64,000 bases of DNA, taken from the NCBI GenBank assembly GCA_950097015.1, contig CATNEN010000037.1, positions 1,612,001-1,676,000 on the forward strand, read 5' to 3'. The notes under the pieces are model-generated. The model made no database searches. It was not told the DNA's origin and was given only the letters and a program-made list of their open reading frames with translations. The stretch comes from Macrostomum hystrix (lineage: Eukaryota > Platyhelminthes > Macrostomidae). Position 1 is the first letter of the stretch. Every line of letters begins with the position of its first letter. Shown here in pieces: positions 32,823 through 43,969 of the stretch. A program made the translations under genes and the position numbers.

Positions 32823-35800
32823 GTTGTTCCTCGACGACAGCAACCTCGGCTCGACGACGCGGCGGACGGGGTAGGCTGCCAACCTCCGACATCTGACGAT
32901 CCAGACAGCGCCTCCTGAGTGGCTGTAGCGTCGAGTAGCCGACGGTGATGCTGCTGGTGGCCCTGTAGTTTGAAGGGCCGGACTTTACGCAGGCCGGTCG
33001 AGGCAGCTGACTGACAGCCGACGAGCGAATCGGAATCGACGAGTTGGACTCAGACGAAGCTTGCCGCGCCAGGGAGGACAGAGCCGGATGGTGCGACCGC
33101 GGCGCGCCAACTACGGCCCGGTCAGAATCGGCATCGTCGCAGCTTTCCACTTCAATGTCCAGATCGGTGTCGTCGTCGACAATCGCGGAGCAGCCTTCGC
33201 GCTGCATGTTAGCCGCGTCGATTTCCAGCACGGAGGAGAGTGAAGCGCTGCTCAGGTCACTCAGCTCGACGACGCTTTCGCGCGATTCCTCGGCGCTGGC
33301 GGCGACCACGACACCAGGCTTGGCCTGCTCAGGCGCAGCTTTTGCCGAATTCTGCAGCAGCTGAGGCTGCTGTGTCGACTGCGTAGCCTGGCAAGTTTGG
33401 GATGGCGCCGGCGGCAGAGACAACGGCAACGTTTCCTCCAGCAGCGGGTACAGATCGCGGTCAGCTCGACCGCGTCGCTCCCAGAGGCCGGACATTGACA
33501 TTGGGCCGAAACTGCCCAGGCCTCCGCCAACGCCAGCGGGTACGACAGGCATTGGAAACGATGTCGTCGACCAAACTGAATCGGCGCCATCCTCCGAGCG
33601 CTGCGGCAGCCGCGCCGGCTCTCTAGAAGGTCGACGCAGTCTTGGCAAGCTGGCACAGTCGGCAAGCTGGCCAACTTCGCCAAGGCCGCCGTTGCTGAAG
33701 CCGCCGAAGCCGCTTCTGGCATTGAAAGCAGCTGCGGCTGGAGCCAGGTTGGCCAGCGCAGCGGCGCATGCGTCAGCAATGACCCGGTGTCGAGAGCGGA
33801 GCAACCGCCGCAGCTGCGGCTCAGCTCCCAGCTGGCAGAGGAGGCGAGCGTCGCCTGGGTGACCGGCGCTCAGGCAGCGAAGGATGCCGCAGGCGTTGGC
33901 CACAATTGTCGGCGCATTCTCGCCCAGCTGCCCAACCAGCAGCGGCAGGGCCGGCCGGATAGCGGAGCGGAGTCGCTCTGAGGCGGCCACCGATTGGCCG
34001 AGGTTTCGCAGGACGCCGCCTGCTGACTCGGCCAGCGAGACTCCGCCGGCAAGGCAGCGGCAGAGGCAGCCGAGAGCGTCGGGCACGTCGCAAACTGAGG
34101 CCTGATCAGCCGGAGAGTGGGCGGTGAGATTCCACAGGGCTGAAAGGAGGCCGCGCAGAGTGGCTTCGTCGTTGACGCTGGCGGCGCGGACAACGGCTCG
34201 GGCCAGGGCGGCGGCAGCGCCGAGGCGGCCGATGGCGCGCCGGCTGGGCGGGTCCGCCTGCCAGCTGAGGTTGCGCAACAGAGCGGCCGCGGCCTGGCAG
34301 AGCTCCGGGTCTGTCGGTGGTGCCAGCAGGGGTTCGGCGAGGCAGCTCAGGGCGGCTGAGCGCCGGCAGAGGCGCCGCTTGCTGGCCGGGTCGCCGTAGG
34401 TCAGGTTGGTGAGGGCGCAGACGGCACAGCGACGAAGGAATCGGCTCGACGAGTTGGGCTGCGGTCCGGACTGGATTGTGCGGATAAGGTTTTTTCAGCA
34501 GGAGCTCCACGCCATTAACGAAGGCCTTATTTACATTAGCAACGAATAAGATTCAAATTCACTGTGATTAATTTTCCCTTAGCAACCGGAACCATATCAT
34601 CCTTTTTAAAAAAATCTAAACGTTGAAAATTTCCACAAAAACGACGAGTTTTATCTATCTTAGCGACAACTCAAACTTAACTAAGCAGCGCTTATAATAC
34701 CATAGCAACCACAATTACCAACTATATCGGCATTTGATTTACTTTAGTAACGCCTATAAACTACCTTAGCAACGAATATGAATGAACTAGACAACGACAA
34801 GAAACTAATTTAGCAACGACTAGAAACTACCTTAGCAACGGCTAGAAACTACCTTAGCAACGACTAGAAACTACCTTAGCAACGGCTAGAAACTACTTTA
34901 GCAACGACTAGAAACTACCTTAGCAACGACTAGAAACTACATTAGCAACGACTAGAAACTACCTTAGCAACGACTAGAAACTACTTTAGCAACGACTAGA
35001 AACTACCTTAGCAACGACTAGAAACTACATTAGCAACGACTAGAAACTACCTTAGCAACGACTAGAAACTACCTTAGCAACGACTAGAAACTACCTTAGC
35101 AACGGCTAGAAATTACCTTAGCAACGACTAGAAACTACCTTAGCAACGACTAGAAACTACCTTAGCAACGACTAGAAACTACCTTAGCAATGACTAGAAA
35201 CTACCTTAGCAACGGCTAGAAATTACCTTAGCAACGACTAGAAATTACCTTAGCAACGACTAGAAATTACCTTAGCAACGACTAGAAACTACCTTAGCAA
35301 CGACTAGAAACTACCCTAGCAACGACTAGAAACGACCTTAGCAACGACTAGAAACTACCTTAGCAACGACTAGAAACTACCCTAGCAACGACTAGAAACT
35401 ACCCTAGCAACGACTAGAAATATCACGCGACTAGCAGGCCTGTGATATTTCTACAGTTAACTGTTCACAGTTCACTATTTCTACAGTTCACAGTTAACTG
35501 TAGAAATTAGGTAGATTTTGGCTTCAATAGATAAACACGACTACGAAACACGCCTAGTTACCAAACCATTCGCAGAAACGTACTTTCGATGAGATTTTAT
35601 AGTTTTCTGGCAAGCATATTTTTTACTAAGTGATTTATAGAATGAAGGGTGAATCATGCTGGTTTTGCTCAGCAAAAAATAGAACATTTTTTAGGCGTCC
35701 AAGCTGAGATATGGGGAGAGATGTAGCTCGCAAATATTTAATAAACTAGTTCGTAGCTCATAACACCGAATACCAGCTCTTAAGCCTAACATCGTATAAT

Positions 35801-37881
35801 GAATTCCGCGCATATTTCAACTATTCAAATGTTGCCTTTAGAAATGGCTATTAGCTGCAATTCTAAAGGGCAGCCAGGGCTGTCGGAATTGTCTACTATC
35901 AGTTTGGGCACAGCTGGGTGAAATATTATCTCCTATAATATAAATATAAATATAAAGATAGCATGGGTAGATAGACCACACCAGGAATGAATAGTCAGTA
36001 TGGCAGACAGACAAACAAACAGGATAGACAGATAAACAGGCAGGATAGACAGATTAACAGGCTGGTTTGACATATAAACAGGCAAGATAGACAGATTAAC
36101 AGGCAGGATAGACAGATTAACAGGCGGGAGGGACAGATTAACAGGCAGGATAGACAAATTAACAGGCTGGTTTGACATATAAACAGGCAGGATAGACAGA
36201 TTAACAGGCAGGATAGACAGATTAACAGGCAGAATAGACAGATTAACAGGCAGGATAGACAGATTAACAGGCAGGATAGACAGATTAACAGGCGGGATAG
36301 ACAGATTAACAGGCTGGTTTGACATATAAACAGGCAAGATAGACAGATTAACAGGCAGGATAGACAGATTAACAGGCAGGATAGACAGATTAACAGGCTG
36401 GTTTGACATATAAACAGGCAGGATAGACAGATTAACAGGCAGGATAGACAGATTAACAGGCAGAATAGACAGATTAACAGGCAGGATAGACAGATTAACA
36501 GGCAGGATAGACAGATTAACAGGCAGGATAGACAGATTAACAGGCAGGATAGACAGATTAACAGGCAGGATAGACAGATTAACAGGGAGGATAGACAGAT
36601 TAACAGGCTGGTTTGACATATAAACAGGCAAGATAGACAGATTAACAGGCAGGATAGACAGATTAACAGGCAGGATAGACAGATTAACAGGCTGGATAGA
36701 CAGATTAACAGGCAGGATGGACAGATTAACAGGCTGGAGGGACAGATTAACAGGCAGGATAGACAGATTAACAGGCTGGTTTGACATATAAACAGGCAGG
36801 ATAGACAGATTAACAGGCAGGATAGACAGATTAACAGGCGGGATAGACAGATTAACAGGCAGGATAGACAGATTAACAGGCTGGTTTGACATATAAACAG
36901 GCAGGATAGACAGATTAACAGGCAGGATAGACAGATTAACAGGCAGGATAGACAGATTAACAGGCAGGATAGACAGATTAACAGGCAGGATAGACAGATT
37001 AACAGGCAGGATAGACAGATCAACAGGCTGGAGGGACAGATTAACAGGCAGGATAGACAGATTAACAGGCGGGATAGACAGATTAACAGGCTGGTTTGAC
37101 ATATAAACAGGCAGGATAGACAGATTAACAGGCAGGATAGACAGATTAACAGGCAGGATAGACAAATTAACAGGCAGGAACTCACCTGGCAACAATCTGC
37201 CAGCAGGAGGTCGGCGAGGCACTCGACGCCGCCGAGTTTGGCCAGCAGCGACCGCTCCTCCGGCGCGTAGGAGAGCTGCAACAGAGCCGCGGCGGCTTCA
37301 ACGCAGCGGTCGCGGGCCACGGCGGCGTCAGCAGGCTGTCCGCGGGGCAGGGCGCCGCAGCGGCAGAGGGCGGCCCTGGCGCAGTCGCAGTGCAGCCGCA
37401 CCCGGTCCAGCTGGCGCAGGAGTCGCCTTTCGCGCGGATCAGCGCCGGGAGCGCGCGCCAGATTGCGCAACGCTGCGGCGGCACGCCGACGCACCGACAG
37501 GCGCGGCAGGTGCCAGTGCGGACTGGGGCAATCAGCGGCGTCGACTCCCGCGTCGCCGAATCGGCACTCGCCGTCGCCGTAGAGCAGCTCGGCCGCGGAT
37601 TCGAAGGCTGCGTCATCGGCGCGAAGCTGGGCGCAGGCTGCGGTGTCCTGGGAGGCGCGCAGAAGCTCGGCGCTGTGCCGCTGCTGCGCCTCCAGCATCG
37701 CCGACGTTGCTGGCGACACCTCCGACGCGACCGGCGGCGGGTCGACTTGGCGTACGCTTCGGCTGCTGTCGCTGCTTGGGCCCGCAACATCGGTGACATT
37801 GGCGACGTCGGAGGCGGTGGAACTGCCGCGCCGCATGCCGCAAGCGTCCGCTAGCCAGGCTGATAGGTCTGTCGGGTCCAT
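28246..37881 (-). CDS. APC: APC (adenomatous polyposis coli) homologue, short form
   Basis: Three exons: 37881-37186, 34470-32394 and 28433-28246 (TGA), about 986 residues. Junctions are phase 0 then phase 1. The ATG has G at -3, with an in-frame TGA about 30 nt upstream. Residues about 115-460 form the armadillo domain, e.g. LLQLSYAPEERSLLAKLGG, RCAVCALTNLTYGDPASKR, ALLRNLSWQADPPSRR, LLSALWNLTAHSPADQA and ANACGILRCLSAGHPGDA. The ALTNLT, RNLSW, SALWNL and NACG blocks are characteristic of APC. The rest is Ser/Pro-rich with a poly-Q run, acidic stretches and a Ser-rich CRLSSLSKDSG motif resembling beta-catenin-repeat cores. Near the end, RRSSSGIP followed by VKTQPLQK gives an SxIP-type EB1-binding motif. 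I see no SAMP repeats and no N-terminal oligomerisation coiled coil. Role in the family: beta-catenin destruction scaffold and microtubule-end protein. Both introns are full of arrays. Confidence 0.85.
28490..31535. repeat. 3-kb array (GAGGGACTGAGATACT) in APC intron 2
   Basis: About 190 units of 16 bp, with additional 8-bp half units and a GATAACT variant in runs of five (28768-28850, 29385-29465, 30235-30300). Rare markers repeat at long range, for example GGCCTGACGGACTGAG at 29861 and 30570 and ACGGACTCGGATACTG at about 28521, 28585 and 29253. This is the same unit system as 26.3-26.95 kb, outside the gene. Confidence 0.97.
31540..32170. other. AT-rich part of APC intron 2
   Basis: No ORF, repeat or element recognised; AT-rich DNA between the large array and a small degenerate one. 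Confidence 0.3.
32195..32330. repeat. Degenerate 14-bp repeat (ATGACTCAATTTCC)
   Basis: About 9 diverged copies directly downstream of the APC exon 2 donor. It looks like an early or decaying array. Confidence 0.75.
34745..35425. repeat. 22-bp array (CTAGAAACTACCTTAGCAACGA) in APC intron 1
   Basis: About 29 copies of a 22-bp unit (TAGAAACTACCTTAGCAACG core). Between 34500 and 34790, isolated TTAGCAACG words occur in otherwise unique sequence, so the array appears to grade into its seed region near the exon 2 acceptor. Confidence 0.94.
35430..35980. other. Unique segment of APC intron 1 with a small inverted repeat
   Basis: An inverted repeat built on TTTCTACAGTTAACTG and CAGTTAACTGTAGAAA spans 35450-35507. 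The rest is AT-rich with nothing recognised. Confidence 0.5.
35985..37178. repeat. 21-bp array (ACAGATTAACAGGCAGGATAG) abutting the APC exon 1 donor
   Basis: About 57 copies of a 21-bp unit. A TGGTTTGACATATAAACAGG variant recurs at irregular multiples of the unit. The array reaches within about 10 nt of the exon 1 donor, so the donor's downstream flank (GTGAGTTCCTGCCTGTTAAT on minus) is itself part of a repeat unit. Confidence 0.96.
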
Positions 37882-37934
37882 GGCGCTGGTCCAATGCTTG
37901 TTCGCTGTTCATTTTGGTGGTGTTTTTGAGCAAA

Positions 37935-38785
37935 TACTAACTGTCTATTCTGGTTGCACATCTGTATATTCTAGTAGCAAATCTGTAGATTTTGGTAGCA
38001 CATCTGTCTATTCTGGTTGCACATCTGCCTATTCTGATTGCACATCTGTCTATTCTGGTTGCACATCTGTCTGTTCTGGTTTCAATTCTGTCTATTCTGG
38101 TTGCACATCTGTCTGTTCTGGTTGCACATCTGTCTGTTCTGGTTGCACATCTGTCTATTCTGGTTTTAGTTCTGTCTATTCTGGTTGCATATCTGTCTAT
38201 TCTGGTTTTAATTCTGTCTATTCTGGTTTTAGTTCTGTCTATTCTGGTTGCACATCTGTCTGTTCTGGTTGCACAACTGTCTATTCTGGTTGCACATCTG
38301 TCTATTCTGGTTTTAGTTCTGTCTATTCTGGTTGCACATCTGTCTATTCTGGTTTTAGTTCTGTCTATTCTGGTTGCACATCTGTCTGTTCTGGTTGCAC
38401 AACTGTCTATTCTGGTTTCAATTCTGTCTATTCTGGTTGCACATCTGTCTGTTCTGGTTGCACATCTGTCTGTTCTGGTTGCACAACTGTCTATTCTGGT
38501 TTCAATTCTGTCTATTCTGGTTGCACATCTGTCTGTTCTGGTTGCACATCTGTCTGTTCTGGTTGCACAACTGTCTATTCTGGTTTCAATTCTGTCTATT
38601 CTGGTTGCACATCTGTCTGTTCTGGTTGCACATCTGTCTATTCTGGTTTCAATTCTGTCTATTCTGGTTGCTCATCTGTCTGTTCTGGTTGCACATCTGT
38701 CTGTTCTGGTTGCACATCTGTCTATTCTGGTTGCTCATCTGTCTATTCTGGTTGCACTTCTGTCTATTCTGGTTGCTCATCTGTA
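37935..38785. repeat. 21-bp array upstream of the APC start codon
   Basis: About 40 copies of a 21-bp unit with TCTATTCTGGTTGCACATC and variants TGTTCTGG and GGTTTCAATTC. It begins only about 55 nt upstream of the APC ATG, so the APC 5' UTR or promoter must lie in, or jump over, the array. Its sequence is unrelated to the intron 1 array of equal period. Confidence 0.96.
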
Positions 38786-38789
38786 TAGC

Positions 38790-39220
38790 AATCCTGGTCG
38801 TTGAGATCAGGTAGATCAAACCAAGCAGGAAATTTAGCAGTTTCACACATTATTTTTGCTCAACTCCCTAAATGGGACAATGAAAACTGGGCCTCAAAAA
38901 GTGTCCACTTAAGCCACTTACAGAGGCAAGCGGAGTGCATAATTTAACAGCGGAGTCTGTTTGATGTGCAAAAGGAACTCATCACTAATTAATATTGCGC
39001 ATTTGTTGAGACCCATCAACGGGGAGGCAGCTATAGGTTTGAGTGTCTTGGGAATCTGTGAAATCTTGCCCATTTTTTGTCCTCAAAGCGACTCGACTCA
39101 AAGCAATTTTTGAGAAAGCATTTTCCAGGTCGGGCAATTCATTTTACTCCTCAAAACGAGATCAAAGCAAGTTGAGATTATTTATTTTCTCACGCTTCCT
39201 CAAATCCTGAAGTTCCTCAA
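38790..39220. other. Non-coding spacer upstream of APC
   Basis: AT-rich DNA with a few TCAAAGC(A/G) words. Possible distal promoter region of APC; nothing specific is recognised. Confidence 0.3.
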
Positions 39221-39224
39221 ATTC

Positions 39225-39515
39225 ATTGACTCCTGAGCACACACTCACAGAGGTGTGTACATCGGCCCTGACTTTCTCATTGTCACGCAGTGTACACTCT
39301 CACTGTGCCTTGGAGGTTGGCCCTCAAGGGCGTAAATTGCACGACAAGCCCCCAAGCCTTCTCTCCGCGGCTGCGCCCCAAACGAATGTGGTCTCGCAGC
39401 GGAATCGAGCTCGGGATCCTTGGTGCGAGGGGCAAACACGTTAATCGTACTTGCCACTCACCCCCAAGGCTGTTGTGTACAGTCCGTGGACTGCGGGCGG
39501 GGCGTCACACTCACT
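39225..39515 (-). mobile_element. SINE family 2 copy joined to a family 1 tail fragment
   Basis: On the minus strand 39455-39225 matches the 57.4-kb SINE (CACCAAGGATCC, CGGCTGCG-type block, TTGGCCCTCAAGGGCG, GTGTACACTG). On the other side, 39465-39515 carries GTACAGTCCGTGGACTG and GGGCGTCACACTCACT, which match the 3' part of family 1 instead. The two families are thus adjacent or chimeric here. Confidence 0.7.
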
Positions 39516-39519
39516 AGAA

Positions 39520-40635
39520 AACTATAAAATCGACCTCCGATGAATAATTTGTATTAAATTATGATTCAGACAGTATCAAAACTTGAATTCGGACAGACAG
39601 ACAGACAAATCTATTTAATAATAATGCTTAGTTACTGATTATAGACTTTTTCTGTTATGTACGAGCCGTATATTCTTTATAATAACAACTAACAAGCCAC
39701 AGCTTGTCTTACCCAGCATTCTGATATGTATGTAGTGTCTGTTATGTATGGAGTGTCTTGAATGCTTATCAATTTGCCGCATCTCCATGTATGGAAGGCC
39801 AGGCTTATGGATTTTACAGTTCTTTCTTTTCATAAATTTAACAGAACAGATTGTTTGGCCATGTGTTGCACTTGACAACCGGAAACTTTGTCACCAGATT
39901 ATAGCTTAACTGCTGTGATCTACTGTAATCTACTGTAATCTACTGTACATATGCTGTTCACAGATGAATCTAACGAAGAATTAGAAATTAACAATTTAAG
40001 GTTCATTGTTTGTCTTGAAGTTAATGCATTTCTAATGAACACTTTTCCCAAATTCAATTGGTAAATTATCCGCCAAGTACTCGTATGCATAGGATTCGTT
40101 CTGCATTTTCAGCAATTTGATTAGATAATTTGTCAACAAGATTTTATCTACTTATTCTATTCTTCTAGGAGGCAATATGCTGGAGTCTAGTTAGTATTCC
40201 TTGTCGGAAAAATATTTCGCAATCCACGAGTTGGCCGATCGAATATAGGGAGAAAAGATATAGGAAGGCCGGGTGTACACTGGACAGGGCGCAAGGCCCG
40301 TGCACTTTTTATTATTCAGTCACTGTCTGGGGGAATATATCCTCATTTACGATTCAGAAAGGGACCACTCTCTCTCTCTGCAGCCGCTTTTCGTTTTTCT
40401 CTGTCTGGCAATCTTTAGGGACCGCGGCTTGCATGGCCTGCTTTCGAGGCCTGGTTTAATTCCGAATATATCATTATGCAATGCCGACATACGAACCCGT
40501 CTGACTCGGGTGTTCCGGTTTGCCATTAGATGCGCAAATCTATTCTCTCCTAAGCTTATTTAGCCTGAGATTTTGAGCGCTGAAACAATTAACGGAAATT
40601 TGGTTCGCAGAAGAGAGAGAGACACAAATATCTAG
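39520..40635. other. Non-coding spacer
   Basis: AT-rich with a short GACA run near 39592. The ORF 40273-40563 shows no family features and is not accepted. No RNA gene recognised. Confidence 0.3.
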
Positions 40636-40639
40636 AGAG

Positions 40640-41235
40640 AAATCTATTGATAAAGCTACAGAAATCTACAGATTTAGCTACAGAAATCTACAGATTTAGC
40701 TACGGAAATCTACCGATTTAGCAACGGAAATCTACAGATCAAGCTACAGAAGCTTACAGATCTAGCTGTAGAAATCTGCATATTTTTTGCTCTAAAAATC
40801 TACAGATCTAGCTACAGAAATCTACAGATTTAGCTACAGAAATCTACACATTTAGCTACAGAAATCTACACATTTAGCTACAGAAATCTAGAGATTTAGC
40901 TACAGAAATCTACAGATTTAGCTACAGAAATCTACAGATTTAGCTACATAAATCTACAGATTTAGCTACAGAAATCTACACATTTAGCTACTGAAATCTA
41001 CAGATTTAGCTACAGAAATCTACAGATTTAGCTACAGAAATCTACAGATTTAGCTACAGAAATCTACACATTTAGCTACTGAAATCTACAGATTTAGCTA
41101 CAGAAATCTACAGATTTAGCTACAGAAATCTACAGATTTAGCTACAGAAATCTACAGATTTAGCTACAAAAATCTACAGATTTAGCTACAGAAATCTACA
41201 GATTTAGCTACAGAAATCTACATATCTAGCTCGTA
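40640..41235. repeat. 22-bp array (AGCTACAGAAATCTACAGATTT)
   Basis: About 27 copies; the first few (40640-40800) are degenerate and the middle copies near-identical. It contains many TAGCTA and TCTACAGA words. Confidence 0.95.
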
Positions 41236-41910
41236 GCTATAAAAATCTACAGAAAACGAAATAAAATGAAGATCCTGGCTAATGTCTGTCTTCTGTCTTA
41301 TCCGTCATTGTCTTTCTTAGAGTTGGGTCATTTTAGCAACTGCACTCACAGTATATCGGTTTTCCCAATTGAGCACTGAGCTACTGATTGGGGATCTCTA
41401 TCTGTTATTTTCCTCATTGACAGCCCTGTCAGCCAAGCTGTCTCAGCTACAGCAGCATGGCTATTCTTCCAACATTATTTATTAACATCCATGAGCTGTT
41501 CCACTCTATCTGGCTTAAAGTAGCTAAATTGGCACTATATGAGCTACCGCGGTTGACTTACCTCTGAACTGAGCACTTGCCCCGTATGCGGCCTTAGCAA
41601 CAGGGTTGAGCTTGCATCATCCAGCTAGACCCGACCTGGTGTTTACTTCGTATCACTGATGTCTTAAGTAGAGCGCATTGGCCTCATTGGAATGAAACTG
41701 TTTATGGAGCCGTAGAGACCGCCTGGATACTAAATGTGCTTTTAAAATACTGCTAAAATATAGAATGCGGAGGCTGAGCTTAACTACTGGACCAATGCCC
41801 CCAGCCAATGGGAGAGCTGCTGGGCGCTGCATGCGATTGAAGTGTGCTTCGAGCCAAGGGCACTAGAATAACTTGCTAGATACATGCGTAAGTATGCATA
41901 TAACAGTAGA
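41236..41910. other. Non-coding spacer
   Basis: Unique sequence of mixed composition with no ORF over 60 codons. Nothing recognised. Confidence 0.3.
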
Positions 41911-41914
41911 TATA

Positions 41915-42301
41915 GATAGATAGATGGAGATGGAGAGAGATGGAGAGAGATGGAGAGAGATGGAGAGAGATGGAGAGAGATGGAGAGAGATGGAGAGAGA
42001 TGGAGAGAGATGGAGAGAGATTGAGAGAGATGGAGAGAGATGGAGAGAGATTGAGAGAGATGGAGAGAGATGGAGAGAGATGGAGAGAGATGGAGAGAGA
42101 TTGAGAGAGATTGAGAGAGATGGAGAGAGATGGAGAGAGATGGAGAGAGATTGAGAGAGATGGAGAGAGATGGAGAGAGATTGAGAGAGATTGAGAGAGA
42201 TGGAGAGAGATGGAGAGAGATGGAGAGAGATGGAGAGAGATTGAGAGAGATGGAGAGAGATGGAGAGAGATGGAGAGAGATGGAGAGAGATGGAGAGAGA
42301 T
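41915..42301. repeat. 10-bp GA-rich array (GATGGAGAGA), copy 1
   Basis: About 37 copies, with GATTGAGAGA variants interspersed. One strand is almost pure purine apart from single T residues. The same unit forms a larger array at 45.5-46.4 kb. Confidence 0.97.
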
Positions 42302-42303
42302 CT

Positions 42304-42340
<37 letters not shown>

Positions 42341-42362
42341 TGATTGATTGATTGATTGATCG
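42302..42362. repeat. GATA/GATT microsatellite
   Basis: A run of (GATA)n turning into (GATT)n directly joins the 10-bp array to the 16-bp array that follows, so three tandem systems are contiguous. Confidence 0.95.
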
Positions 42363-42765
42363 ATTCTAAGAATCGCTGTTTCTAAGTATCGCTGTTTCTA
42401 AGAATCGCTGTTTCTAAGCACCGCTGTTTCTAAGAATCGCTGTTTCTAAGAATCGCTGTTTCTAAGCATCGTTGTTTCTAAGAATCGCTGTTTCTAAGAA
42501 TCTCTGTTTCTAAGAATCTCTGTTTCTAAGAATCGCTGTTTCTAAGAATCGCTGTTTCTAAGAATCGCTGTTTCTAAGAATCGCTGTTTCTAAGAATCGC
42601 TGTTTCTAAGAATCTGTTTCTAAGAATCGCTCTTTCTAAGCATCGCTGATTCTAAGAATCGCTGTTTCTAAGCATCACTGTTTCTAAGAATCGCTGTTTC
42701 TAAGAATCTCGTTTCTAAGCATCGCTGTTTCTAAGAATCGCTGTTTCTAAGAATCGCTGTTTTCC
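42363..42765. repeat. 16-bp array (TAAGAATCGCTGTTTC)
   Basis: About 25 copies with point variants (CATCG, ATCTC) and a few shortened units. Confidence 0.95.
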
Positions 42766-42769
42766 TATT

Positions 42770-43195
42770 CCCATAGAATACAACTTTCCCGTTAGCCTGC
42801 AGAAAATGGCCACTCAGCCATGCCCAGATCCGTAATTGGACTTAGCAAGTGCAGCTGTGGCCACTTTTTTAAACGCAGTTTCTGTACGCCCCCGCAGGCC
42901 CTGGCGATCACTACTTGATTATCTTTTCTAATGCAACCAGGCCTTCTTTGGTAAAACAAATAGCGTTTTGAAAGTAATTGTGCGCAGAATCCGCAGAGCA
43001 AATGTTGCTGCGAGCGGGGTTAATTCAATGACTGAGTTTGACCTTCGGTGCACTACCATTGGATACAGAAGTCATAAAAATTGCAGTTTCAGTGCTTCAA
43101 AAATATTATACGATCCGCTTCTGGTGTTTACATGCGATTAAATCTATGGGACTAGATTGTCTTGTGATCCGGTAACTCCATTGATTGGCGAAGTG
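42770..43195. other. Non-coding spacer
   Basis: Unique DNA. The minus ORF 43001-42792 has no family features. Nothing recognised. Confidence 0.3.
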
Positions 43196-43199
43196 AAAA

Positions 43200-43965
43200 C
43201 TTGATGACAAGTGATTACATGACCAAACTAATCAAATGACCATGTATTCTAATGACCAAGTAATCAAATGACCAAGAAATCAAATGACCAAGTAATCAAA
43301 TGACCAAGTAATAAAATGACCAAGTAATCAAATGACCAAGTAATCAAATGACCAAGTAGTCAAATGACCAAGTAATCAAATGACCAAGTAATCAAATGAC
43401 CAAGAAATCAAATGACCAAGTAGTCAAATGACCAAGTAATCAAATGACCAAGAAATCAAATGACCATGTATTCTAATGACCAAGTAATGAAATGACCAAG
43501 TAATGAAATGACCAAGAAATCAAATGACCAAGTAATGAAATGACCAAGAAATCAAATGACCAAGTAGTCAAATGACCAAGTAATCAAATGACCAAGAAAT
43601 CAAATGACCATGTATTCTAATGACCAAGTAATGAAATGACCAAGTAATGAAATGACCAAGAAATCAAATGACCAAGTAATGAAATGACCAAGAAATCAAA
43701 TGACCAAGTAATAAAATGACCAAGTAATCAAATGACCAAGTAATCAAATGACCAAGTAGTCAAATGACCAAGTAATCAAATGACCAAGTAATCAAATGAC
43801 CAAGAAATCAAATGACCAAGTAGTCAAATGACCAAGTAATCAAATGACCAAGAAATCAAATGACCAAGTAATGAAATGACCAAGAAATCAAATGACCAAG
43901 AAATCAAATGACCGAGTAATCAAATGACCAAGTAATCAAATGACCAAGTAATCAAAGGACAAAGT
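43200..43965. repeat. 16-bp array (AATGACCAAGTAATCA) with block duplication
   Basis: About 48 copies with AAGAAATC, TAGTC, TAATG and TGTATTCT variants. The marker CCATGTATTCTAATGACC appears at about 43240, 43464 and 43608, and the blocks after the last two are nearly identical, so a block of about 144 bp was duplicated. Confidence 0.95.
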
Positions 43966-43969
43966 CGAA

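Noticed and set aside
32690-33364. Plus-strand ORFs opposite APC exon 2
   Set aside because: Antisense shadows of a GC-rich exon, with no independent features.
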